Source: Pomphorhynchus laevis (taxonomy: Eukaryota; Acanthocephala; Palaeacanthocephala; Echinorhynchida; Pomphorhynchidae). From it: a stretch of DNA of 64,000 bases. How positions within the stretch are numbered: the stretch's first letter is position 1; each line of letters starts with the position of its first letter. The stretch spans positions 140,982 through 204,981 of the forward strand of contig WNNJ02002999.1 of NCBI GenBank assembly GCA_012934845.2, in the 5' to 3' direction. The position numbers were made by a program, and so were the translations under genes. Shown piece by piece: positions 10,866 through 20,697 of this stretch. The notes beneath the pieces are model-generated. The model saw only the letters and a list, made by a program, of their open reading frames with translations, was not told where the DNA came from and made no database searches.

Positions 10866-13625
10866 AAAACTGCTGTTGATCTCCCTGCGATCGCCGATCA
10901 TCTGCAATTGCAAATTTAATAGCTTCAGCACACAATGGCGTTAATGAGAGGTCGTAAGAAAACAGCTACGACCGACACCAACTATGCTCAACTGCAAGTA
11001 CAGTGCTCGACACACGAATTTTGTGCAAACAAATTAATACGCAAACTCTAGCATAAGCACATATCAACATCCAACACGTCCACTCAAACTACCCCCGTCG
11101 TTTTCAATGTTCTTTCTCCACACACCGACCCTGTCATTATATACACTTCCCATCCCATCTCATCTTCATTCCCCGACAACCCCGTCACGTCTCTCATGTA
11201 TCGTTTATCAATAACCTACATCCATCAATCAAAATCAACTCCACCAACATCCACGATCCATTCATTCATAATCTTGCTCACATCGCTTGCCACCCTCTTT
11301 ATTATCATTATCCTCAATGTCTCCCGCCGTCAAACCTACTCCCTCCATATCCTCAAGTGCCAGTTCTTCTATCATGATCTAACATATTCACGTCAGTAAT
11401 TCTCCTTTACGGAAACGCTTTCCTTCTCGTGATCGTTGTGTAATCGTTACTAATATTACTCCTTTCACCTCCTTATCTTCACAAACACGTCTCGACCACG
11501 ATGTTTCCATCATCAGATCCATCCTCTCGTCTCTTGTTCCTTCGGATAAACCATCATTTTCAACGATATCTCTCCTGTTGCATATATCCGCCGAAACAAA
11601 TCTTCTCAATATAATCCTTCTCAGCCCCCTCTCTTGAAATTTTTTAAGCATCGCTCGCGCGCGTCCTCTGTCTCTCTCAAAGATTTTAACTAATGTCCTC
11701 TTAAACCACTCGAATTTTCCCTGATCGCACACCTTCCGAAATCGCTCAACTCTCTTCTGTCCGCATCGAAAAACGCCGTCGCGATAAAAACGGCGAATAT
11801 CTTTCTCTTTCCAAAACATCGACGGAAATTTTGAAGTTGTCCACACCCGCCTTAAAATTCGATGGTGCTACATCTCCCCTATGTGTCTTCTCCGCTAGAT
11901 CTTTTCACTACCATACACGGTTTCCGCCTCGTTCTCCTCAACACTAGATATATTTTCCATAAATCCGATCTTATCCCCAACCTATTCGCCAAGCCATCCA
12001 TCAACATCTTATGCCTAACCGAATCCTGGCACTCAGATTCCGACAATCTCTATATTCGCTGACGGATCTCTGCCGATTGCTCACTAGTCAAATCTGCCCG
12101 CCCTCTCAGCTCACCCTCTTCTAAATTATAAAATCATAGCGGCATTGTCGCATTTGCTCGTCACCTCACACCTCTTCGCCAAATCACTTTCCCTTTCAGT
12201 CCTTGCGTTTTTGAATTGCTCACTTGCCTTTTTCTAGCCCGATCACTCTAGATCCCGCCATTGTATACCGTTCTGATTCATCATCTCCTACCTCCTTATT
12301 TTTATACCGGACTCGCTGACCTCATTTCCCATTGTTATTTGTCCTCCATTTCTTTACTCGTTCTTGGCGACTTCAACATCCCCTCAACCGCCCATCTTCC
12401 ACCGATTACATCTGGTTAATCAACATTCTATTTAACTACAGTTACAAACTCATCTCCACTGCCCCCACACATATCCTCGGCGGGGCACTCGACATCATAG
12501 ATGTCCCCGATCGTTTTGCGATCAACACCTCACTGCACATCTCGAATCCTGGTCTATCCGATCGCTTTCTCGTCACCCTCGATCTCACTTTTAACAACTC
12601 CCCGCTTCACACACCTACCATCCTACGTCGCCTTTGGAGAAATCTTGACCACTCCCTTCTCCGTTCCGCCTTACTTAAATTGTCTCTATCTTCTCCCACA
12701 ATATCATAATAATCTCCTCACGATCTCGCCTTTCTTTTCGACTCTGAACAGTGTCTTTCTTTTCGACTCACATCCACAATCGATTTACTCTTGCCCTTCG
12801 AGTCTCACCATCACCATCGCTGGCACCATGCCTCATAGTTTGACATTCAATGCCTACTATCAAAGCGTCGAGTCCATCATGATATTCGAGTCTATCGCCG
12901 CTTTCTCAGAAGTGATATCTGTTCACTCACTCGGTCTCTCCGTGATTCCTATCTTGCTCTTCGCCGGTATCATCTCCACCTACTACGTACCAAATGCAAC
13001 TCTTTCTGGCAGCATAAAATCAACACTTCATTAAACTCTAAGCCTCTCTGACATACTTTTTACTCAATTCTTTCTCGCTCTTCTTCGTCTTGCAACATCA
13101 ATCCGCATGATTATTCGTCATTTCTTCAGACCAATGTATCCACGTTGCTCTCTCACAACCTCGTCTCCATTCCATCTCGCTGCTACTCGCCTCGCCTCAT
13201 CCTCTCGGAAATCTTTCATTTTCTCCCTGTCTCACCTTCTGAATTCTTATATATCCTAATGTCCTTGCCCAACAAAACTTCACCTGCTGATCCCCTGCAC
13301 ACCCCCATAATTAAATCCATATGCTCATTTATATCTCATTTCCTTACCACCTTGTTTAACTCGTCTATCCGCAGTCGTATATTTCCTTCACACTGGAAAT
13401 CCGCCACCGTTCGTCCTCTCCTTATAGGAGGGGACGAATCGCTCGATCCTTCACTTCCTTATAGCTGTCGAACTATTTCACTCCTCCCTACACTTTCCAA
13501 GGTTGTAGAGCGCCTTATCTTAATATAGATCAACGTTTATATTTCTTTACCCAATATGTACCTCCTTTCCATATATCTATGGAAAGCAGCCTCGTATCTA
13601 TCCGACCGTTCTTTTCGCGTCTGTT
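10866..13625 (+). mobile_element. L2-B-like LINE with 5' end and ORF1, 3' truncated
   Basis: The only L2-like copy here reaching the 5' region. A GC-richer leader begins near 10870, right against the reversed L2-B copy. ORF1 traces follow, and ORF2 starts at ATG 11862. Endonuclease motifs are LLNTRYI, CLTESWHSDSD and HILGGALDIIDV. The linker has the FRxSYLxLR and SLPNKTSPADPL motifs, and the beginning of RT the LPTLSKVVERLILI motif near 13520. It breaks off before the RT palm and is followed by a CR1-like scrap. Numerous stops and frameshifts are present. Confidence 0.75.
10934..11910 (+). pseudogene. L2-like ORF1 (RRM-like protein)
   Basis: Broken ORF1. A possible start is ATG 10934 (MALMRGRKKTATTDT). 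From about 11420, RDRCVIVTNITPF looks like the first strand of the RRM-like domain of LINE ORF1 proteins, followed in other frames by RRNKSSQYNPSQPPLLKFF and SVRIEKRRRDKNGE. The last block matches the ORF1 C-terminus in the copies at 4770 and 25035. The frame overlaps the ORF2 ATG at 11862. ORF1 proteins of this kind bind the element RNA. The middle part, 11040-11400, is open but unrecognised. Confidence 0.5.
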
Positions 13626-13654
13626 CAAATTTATCATCATCTTCATGATGATGA

Positions 13655-13800
13655 ATTTGTAATCTTAAGGCGATTGCCGTAAGACAAAGTTTTGAAGATC
13701 AATTAGTTTTACAAATTGATACAGAAAAGAATGGGCTTATGTGAAAGGATCCAGAGCTCTGCTACCAGCTATTTCATCTTTTTGAGATGGTATGAATCTT
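13655..13800 (+). mobile_element. CR1-like LINE scrap
   Basis: About 145 bp nearly identical to the CR1-like element at 28440-28580, the region joining endonuclease and RT (motif SFEDQL..LQIDTE). Truncated on both sides. Confidence 0.75.
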
Positions 13801-14303
13801 TCTGGAAGTTTATTTGAACTTCGAGCACGCGAGCTCGGAATTTGTGAACTTTTGCCATTGTAGTTAATGTGGAAAGTGTAGGAGTTCAAATATAAAGTTA
13901 AAAAGATTGCATATTAACACCAATATAGGATAATGATGTTTCTTTTTGCCATCGAAACTGCGGACATTTAAAATTTAGTTTTATAGTCTTCTTCGTCATC
14001 GGCACTTAAGCGCCTGATAGACAACATGGTTTATTCAACACTTTTTTTAAGTGTATAATTTTTAATTTCCTTTGATCAAGTCTTGTCACCTCACCATTAG
14101 CAGATTAAAAATACGTGGGTTTGTGCCCGCTTTAATATATAGTTTTTTGTAGAAATAAATACCACGTTGAGAAAAACAAAAAATTATTTAAACATGAAAT
14201 TATTACATAAAATTGAATTGTTATATCAGAGTATAGGTTTACCTAATGACAAACCTATACTGCCTATTATATGTATATCACTCTAATTTATATAAACTAG
14301 TAT
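13801..14303. other. Spacer downstream of the intermediate filament gene
   Basis: AT-rich sequence with no recognised gene. It must contain the 3' end of the minus-strand filament gene transcript. Confidence 0.5.
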
Positions 14304-15728
14304 TTATAATTTAGCTTTAGTTTTGAAACGGTCTTCTACGTTTTCTACAAAATGCTTCAAACCGTTTTCTAAATCAGACCCTTCAAGTAAGCATCTGTAA
14401 TTTTGAATTTCATCGGCGATGGTCGCGTTTGTATCCGATATCTGTTGACAATGCTCTGTAACATGTTTAAGTTTTTCGTTTAAATCATGTAACTGCAACT
14501 GCTTGCTGGCATAAAGCTTATTTTCCTTGTGTTGATCGTTAAGAATCATCTGATTTAATTTTTGTAGTGTGTCGTGTAAAGCGATATTGTTAGCTGTTAA
14601 TTCGCTAACATCCCTCTGCAGTTCATGCATCTTCATCTGTAACTTAATTTGGCTTAGGTGATCAGAAACATCGTTTTGTCTCTCACTGGTCGACATTAAT
14701 AGCTTATTTTCTGGGCAGGACTTTCTTACTTGATATCGTTTTTCTAGCATTTCCTGATAGTCTGCTCTAAACTTATGTTTCAGCTCCTTCTTCCGTTGCT
14801 CAATATTACGATCATGATCATCACGCATGTCCTTAATCAATTTCGATAAATCACCGTCCATAAATGTCTTGTTGCTGTTTCGAAATTGCTGAAATGAGTG
14901 TTTGTTAACATTTCGCAAGTTATCAGTATATTCCCTTCTTCTCAAACAAAGAACTCGAGTTAACTCAGTCTTTTTTTCCTGTTGCTGGCGATTACGAACT
15001 TTTTCGTGTTGACCTAATTCAACAGTGTATAAAAGCTTACTGTTTAATTTGTCTATTAGCTTCTTAAGAGTGATGATTTTATCATCTATATCGGCAGACT
15101 TTCGTTTTAACAGATTACAAGTCGATTCATTTTTGGCGATTGTGCTTGCTATATTATTCAGTTGTTCGTTCAGTTGTAGTTTTAGATCTTCATCTTTGGA
15201 CTCGCTTATTGTCTTATTGTACTGATCTTGGGCATTTTTCTTATCGGCAATCTCTTTGTCAATTTGTGAACGGTTGTAATGTATATTGTCAATCATTTTA
15301 AAAATACCCTTAATTTCCTTTTCTATCATGTTCTGTACCATTGTATTGTAGGTGACCACATTCTTTTCAACAAAGTCGAGCTCGAGAACTAGGCTTTTAT
15401 TTTCAGCTTCCAGAAAGTGAACTCTTTCAATATAATGAGCAAACTGATCATTGAGTTCGCACAATTCACTTGCATTTTGGTCAACACCTACGTCTGCTGA
15501 ATTCTCTTCTTCGGCCTGAAATATGATTTCATCAATGGGAATAGATTTCTGTATTTCTTCGGAAAGTGAGCATCGTGAACTTAATATTGATGCGCCGCGA
15601 CTAAGTGTGCCGGATGTCTTTATATTGTCTAAAGATAATAATGTTCTTTCAATATGTTCGTTATAAAGTAAGGAACTTTCTCTGGTTCCTATTTTGCTTT
15701 GGTATGCATCAATTGATTCTGAAATCAT
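14304..15728 (-). CDS. Intermediate filament protein, single exon, no tail domain
   Basis: 474 residues in one exon from ATG 15728. Head: residues 1-86, with many Ser. Rod: begins about residue 87 with CELNDQFAHYIERVHFLEAE, the coil 1A consensus, and ends at 440-452 with EIQNYRCLLEGSD, the coil 2 consensus. It is charged heptad coiled coil almost throughout. The rod of about 365 residues fits the long type with the extra coil 1B heptads found in lamins and protostome cytoplasmic filaments, rather than the shorter vertebrate type. Only 22 residues follow, so there is no lamin tail fold, no CaaX box and no clear nuclear signal. A cytoplasmic filament subunit is therefore the likely role. PRP18 is transcribed away from it. 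Confidence 0.9.
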   Translation of the reverse strand: MISESIDAYQSKIGTRESSLLYNEHIERTLLSLDNIKTSGTLSRGASILSSRCSLSEEIQKSIPIDEIIFQAEEENSADVGVDQNASELCELNDQFAHYIERVHFLEAENKSLVLELDFVEKNVVTYNTMVQNMIEKEIKGIFKMIDNIHYNRSQIDKEIADKKNAQDQYNKTISESKDEDLKLQLNEQLNNIASTIAKNESTCNLLKRKSADIDDKIITLKKLIDKLNSKLLYTVELGQHEKVRNRQQQEKKTELTRVLCLRRREYTDNLRNVNKHSFQQFRNSNKTFMDGDLSKLIKDMRDDHDRNIEQRKKELKHKFRADYQEMLEKRYQVRKSCPENKLLMSTSERQNDVSDHLSQIKLQMKMHELQRDVSELTANNIALHDTLQKLNQMILNDQHKENKLYASKQLQLHDLNEKLKHVTEHCQQISDTNATIADEIQNYRCLLEGSDLENGLKHFVENVEDRFKTKAKL

Positions 15729-16204
15729 TTTTTATCGCTTAATCGACGATATTACAATTGATAGTTAGGGCTAAATCACTAATACGAACATTTTACAAAC
15801 AAAATTCTACGCAGCTAAAAATATTCCTATCAGTATTTGATTTCTATTTACTTTGAAACCTCCACGATAGTCGTTCAAAATAGCAGTAATATTATACAAC
15901 TTGTATACTCCTTTTTCTTCAAACTTGCATATATGTAACCACTATTGCAACAAAACATGCATTTCAAATACTATTTTAAGCTTATTGCTGATGATGATTC
16001 GACAAGAATGTCTTAATTTTTTCTATTTTTGATATTATTTCTCTTGTAGATCAACTTTTTTTATCACACAGACGCTGTCTAACAACACATTGTAGCAGTT
16101 GAAAAAGCAAGCTGTCAATCACTGATATATTTAAGTAGAGTGCTCGCACATCTCTCTTCCTCTGACGCAAATTAAATGCTATTTCCTTAGATACAGCTTT
16201 GAAA
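15729..16204. promoter_or_regulatory. Shared upstream region of the divergent filament and PRP18 genes
   Basis: A 476-bp spacer between two start codons facing apart. A TATATTTAAG box at about 16127-16136 lies about 70-80 bp before the PRP18 ATG. It must contain the promoters of both genes and could be bidirectional. No splice leader or other motif was recognised. Confidence 0.5.
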
Positions 16205-17299
16205 ATGGATGTTTTGCAAGCAGAAATTGCACGTAAAAGGAAATCTATAAATCAGATATGCGGTGATGGTAAACGATATTTTAAACGCTCAACACTTGAA
16301 GAGTTTGAACGAGAAAAATATCTAGAGCGGTGGAAAGATCAACTCGATGCTAAATCCATTCTTTCAAAGAATAAGCTTATAGGTCACAGTCAGCAAAAGC
16401 AATGTAATAATGAGGATGATATCGATTATAAAAATGAAAGGAATGATCACTGCGTCACTTTCTCTGTTGAAGAGATAAAACGAATGTTACGACTAAGAAA
16501 CCAACCCATTAAATTGTTTGGTGAAAGCGACATAGAAACATTTGAACGGTTACGCGAAATAGATCTATGTGAACCTCAATGGAAAGGACAACGTAATGAT
16601 TTTAAAGCAGCAATGGATCAAGTCGATAAGAAATATCTAAATGAATTACTAAATGATGATCACGGAAGTAACGACAACTGCGGTGATTCGACAGATGTTG
16701 AATCTACTATCACTAATAAGATACACGTTTCATATCCGGAACCGTCGATGACGTATGAAGAGCTAGCAGTAATCATGGCAGGTAGAAAGCATCCAGGCAT
16801 ATTGGAATCGTCAACACTAATATCAACATGTTTTAAGATTATTTTAAAGCGCTGGGCTGATTATTTGAACTCTAGACCAGATGACCAGTGTCGCATTGTA
16901 TCCGGAAGAATTGAAACCGTACTGTTTCAACAAACTTTAAGCTACTTAAACCCTTTATTTAGGAAGCTGAAAAATAATACACTCGCAAGTGATATAATGG
17001 ATTCATTATTAGACGTAGTTCAGAGTATGTTCCAGCGTAATTATCGTAGAGCGAATGAATATTTTCTTGAACTAGCTATTGGAAATGCTCCTTGGCCTAT
17101 TGGTGCCACAAACGTCGGAATTCATCCTCGACCAGGACGTGAAAAAATTGCATCAAAACATGTGGCTCATGTACTAAATGATGAAACTCAACGTAAATAT
17201 CTACAGGCTGTTAAAAGAATCATAACCAAAGCACAACTGTTCTATCCTGGAGAACCAGCCTTATCAGTCGAATATCAAACCGAAATTGATGATAGCTAA
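16205..17299 (+). CDS. PRPF18: Pre-mRNA splicing factor 18 homolog
   Basis: 364 residues, one exon. ATG 16205 was chosen because MDVLQAEIARKRKS aligns with the family's N-terminus; the two codons upstream are not needed. N-terminal blocks: KRYFKRS at about 25, then VTFSVEEIKRMLRLRNQPI and KLFGESDIETFERLREIDL, the region that contacts other splicing factors in the human protein. The C-terminal helical Prp18 domain includes LFRKLKNNTL and the nearly invariant loop IGNAPWPIGATNVGIHPRPG followed by REKIASKHVAHVLNDETQRK. Prp18 acts in the second catalytic step of splicing with Slu7. Length is close to human PRPF18 (342). It appears intact. Confidence 0.96.
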   Translation: MDVLQAEIARKRKSINQICGDGKRYFKRSTLEEFEREKYLERWKDQLDAKSILSKNKLIGHSQQKQCNNEDDIDYKNERNDHCVTFSVEEIKRMLRLRNQPIKLFGESDIETFERLREIDLCEPQWKGQRNDFKAAMDQVDKKYLNELLNDDHGSNDNCGDSTDVESTITNKIHVSYPEPSMTYEELAVIMAGRKHPGILESSTLISTCFKIILKRWADYLNSRPDDQCRIVSGRIETVLFQQTLSYLNPLFRKLKNNTLASDIMDSLLDVVQSMFQRNYRRANEYFLELAIGNAPWPIGATNVGIHPRPGREKIASKHVAHVLNDETQRKYLQAVKRIITKAQLFYPGEPALSVEYQTEIDDS

Positions 17300-17816
17300 T
17301 AGATAACTAAAGATTAATGATAGCTAAAGGTTGTATAGTAGTTGAGCATTATACCGAATGTGTGATAGTTAAAACTGTTTGTTATACAAAAAAAATATTT
17401 GTGATTTTGCTATTCATACTGTGAGATGTAAGGATGTTATACTGCTATGTGCTTCAATCCTAAACATTTGTCTGCAAACTAGTTTAAGAATAGTGCACGA
17501 ATAATGATGCACGAACCATTTACAACACGATCTAACCACCAACATCATCAAGCGACGACCTTAATACTCAGCGGATCTTCAGGGCGCAGACACTGAGCAC
17601 TAACGTTTTAACATGATGCGATACTTTGATGATCTATATAGAATCTAGCTAATGGTTGAAAAATTTCACAAATCTCCTGCGAATTTGCAGAATCATTGCC
17701 AGTATGACACTTCTCGACAATATTTTATGAGGAAATTTTTATGCTTTCGTTGCATTACGATCTCTCATTGAAGATAACGTTATGTTTTTTTTTTAATTTC
17801 AAAATGCAATAATAAT
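17300..17816. other. Spacer downstream of PRP18
   Basis: AT-rich, no recognised gene. The 3' UTR of PRP18 must end here. Confidence 0.5.
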
Positions 17817-18012
17817 ACAAATTTATTTAAAGTAGCAAATGCGTGTCAGCTGCATGCTTACAAGTCCACTAACAAAAATAAAAAAGTCAAGCAGATAAAT
17901 TGTTTAAATGGGATCGGATTTGGCGTTTGAAGCACGGCAGGGAAGTTGATTGGCGTATATGAATAGGCAGATGATTCCACGAGGGAGGAGCAGCCACCAG
18001 GAAGGAGCGGAA
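17817..18012 (-). mobile_element. L2-B 3' end, minus strand
   Basis: About 195 bp matching the 3' UTR and last codons of the minus-strand L2-B copy at 8715-8910, including the terminal hairpin (17841-17857). It is severely 5' truncated, as usual for LINE insertions. A short AT-rich tail precedes it. Confidence 0.8.
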
Positions 18013-18196
18013 GCCAAAATCTAGCTTTAATTTGATCTAGCTATAATAAAGAATTATTAAAGCTAGATCAAATAAAGGAGGAAAATTTTATTTGATATTT
18101 CGATAACCTCTACTAGCATCGTCAAAATATTGAAATTTTGTGAAGATAATTTTCTTCTGAATGACTATAATTTTCTAAATTATTAGAATGCAGAGT

Positions 18197-18423
18197 TTAA
18201 CCCACTGGGTTATTAACTCGATCACAAATCATTGATAAAGTCAACAAAATAAAATTAAAAGGCGATACTCGATTACTCGGAATGCTATAATGATTAAGAA
18301 CTACCCTTCGAAAACTAGCCACGGGCAGTGTAACCATATTGTAAGAAAGACCATTCCAAGCTCGTAATGCTCTGTGGGATAATTGAGAAGATGTGTTACT
18401 TGACTCATGTCCACAATTCATCA
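18197..18423 (-). pseudogene. 3' end of a CR1-like ORF2
   Basis: Minus-strand frame with SHRALRAWNGLSYNMVTL and PVASFRRVVLNHY, the terminal RAxxxWNxLPxxxV..F block of CR1/L2-type ORF2 proteins. Its upstream RT is missing, and it abuts an L2-A copy in the opposite direction. Confidence 0.65.
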
Positions 18424-20697
18424 GATGAAACAAGTGTCTCCTGTGACATTTTTTACCGACCTCGCAGACCTTCTGTCCCAATGTTCTTTGTCCTTAATCC
18501 ATTCAATCGTTCTTGGCGACATCAACATCCACGCGACCGCCCCTCTTCAACCAATACAATCCAGTTCATCAACATTCTATCCAACTATAACTACAAACCC
18601 ATCTCCACTGCCCCCACACATATACTTGGTGGGGCACTCGACAACATCGCTGTCCCCAATCATTTTGCTGCCTACACCTCACTGTCCATTTTTGATCCTG
18701 GTCTATCCGATCACTTTCTCGTCACCCTTGATCTTACTCACAACCACACCCCTCCCTTCTCCACTCAGCCTTACTCAAATTGTCTCTATCCTATCCCACA
18801 ATAGCATATTTCTCTCCACACGATCTCGCCTTCCTTTCGACTCTGAACTCACATCCACTCTCGATATTCTCTTGCCCTTCAAGTCTCACCCACACCGTGC
18901 CTTGCACCGTGCCCCATGGTATGACATCCAATGCCTACTATCAAAGCGTCGACTCCGCCATGCTTTTCGAGTCTATCACCGCTCTCTCAGACGTGATTTC
19001 CGCTCGATCACTCCGTCTTTCCGTGATTCCTATCTTGCTCTTCGCCGGTCTCATCTCAACCTACTACGTACCAAATGCAACTCCTTCTGGCAGCATAAAA
19101 TCATCACTTCATTCAACTCTAAGACTCTCTGGCATACTTTTAACTCAATCCTTGCTCACTCCTCTTAGCCGTGCAACATCAATGTCAATGATTATTCGTC
19201 ATTTCTCCAGAGTAAAGTATACACGTTGCTCTCTCACATCCCGGTCTCCATCCTATCCCACTCTGCCCAGTCTAATCTCATCCTCCCAGAACTCTTTCAT
19301 CTTCTCCCAGTCTCACCTACAGAAGTATCATCTGTCCTCATGTCCTTGCCCAACAAAACCTTACCTGCCGATCCCCTTCCTACTCACATATTAAAATCTA
19401 TATGCTCATCGATGTCCCCATTTCTCAAAAACATGTATAACTCGTCCATCCGCAGTCGTATCTTCTCTTCACACTGGAAATACTCAATCCTTCGTCCCCT
19501 CCTTAAGAAACAATTGCTCAACCCCTTCTTCCCTTCTAGCTATCGCCCCATTTCACTACTCTCTACTCTTTCTAAGATCTTAGAACGCCTTATCTTAATA
19601 CAGATCAACGCTCATCTATCATCATCCAATCTGTACCCTCCATTCCAATCCGCTTTCCGCTTTAATCACTCCACAGAAATCGCATTCATAAAAGTGTACC
19701 AGGACTTACTCATTTCTCGAGACAAGGCTCTATATAGTGTTTTCATCTCCCTCGACATCTCCTCAGCATTCGACATTGTCGACTACTCCGTCCTCCTTTC
19801 TCGCCTTTGTTATGTTTACGGCTTTTCTTCCTCCTCCGTAGCATGGTTTGCCTCATAACTATCCGACCGTTATTTTCGCGTCTGTTCTAATTCATCATCC
19901 TCCCCTCCCATCCCTATTTTTTGCGGGGTCCCACAAGGTTCAGTCCTAGGTCCCCTGCTTTTCTCTCTTCTGCTTGGCGATCTCTCTCCGTTTATCAAAT
20001 CTTTCTCCTTTTACGTCATGCAATACGCCGATGACATCCTAATCTATGCTCATGCACCCGCACATCGCATACACGATATCGGCATTTCTGCCTCCAACTG
20101 TCTTTCTTCTATCTACAAACGTCTCTCCAATCTCCATCTCGTTCTAAACCCCGAAAAGTCCAAAATAATGTGGATCTCTCCCGTAAACCAAACATATCTC
20201 CTCCAACTGTATATTTTGCCTCGTCGATCATCCCCATAGTCCACAATCTCACTTTCTTAGGCTTCCATTTCGATGATCACCTTTCCCTTAAACCCTTCGT
20301 CCGTGACAAGGTCCGCTCGTCTTACTTAATTCTCCGTGACATTCACCGCATCCGCCCCCTATCGACTTCCGTTCTTGTATGTATCTTCTTTCATCGCTTC
20401 TCTTCCCTAAAATCGATTACTCTCTAAGCCTTTTCGCAAATTCTCAAAAATCCATCATTCTTCTCCTACAACGAATAATCAACTCCGCCGTTCGAATGCT
20501 CTTTCGTCTTAGTCGCTTCGACCACACATCCACATATCTTGCTCAACTCTCCTGACCCACCATCCATATCCGCATCAAACTCCGCCTTCTCGTTACTTTT
20601 CGTCTCATCGCTGTTGGCTCTCCATTGTTCATCAAACTTCCTTTCTTAGACAACACTCGCCCCACATCGCTATCGCTGCGTTCCCGTCATACCCTGT
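18424..20697 (+). mobile_element. L2-A copy 2, both ends truncated
   Basis: Begins inside the endonuclease (TDLADLLSQCS, ILGGALDNIAV). From about 18910 on it is close to identical with copy 1, including the same frame breaks in the RT C-terminal part. RT motifs are SLDISSAFDIVDYS, GVPQGSVLGP and MQYADDILIYAHAP near 20018. The sequence departs from copy 1 after 20695, at a foldback junction with an inverted L2-A copy. Several stops are present. Confidence 0.85.
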
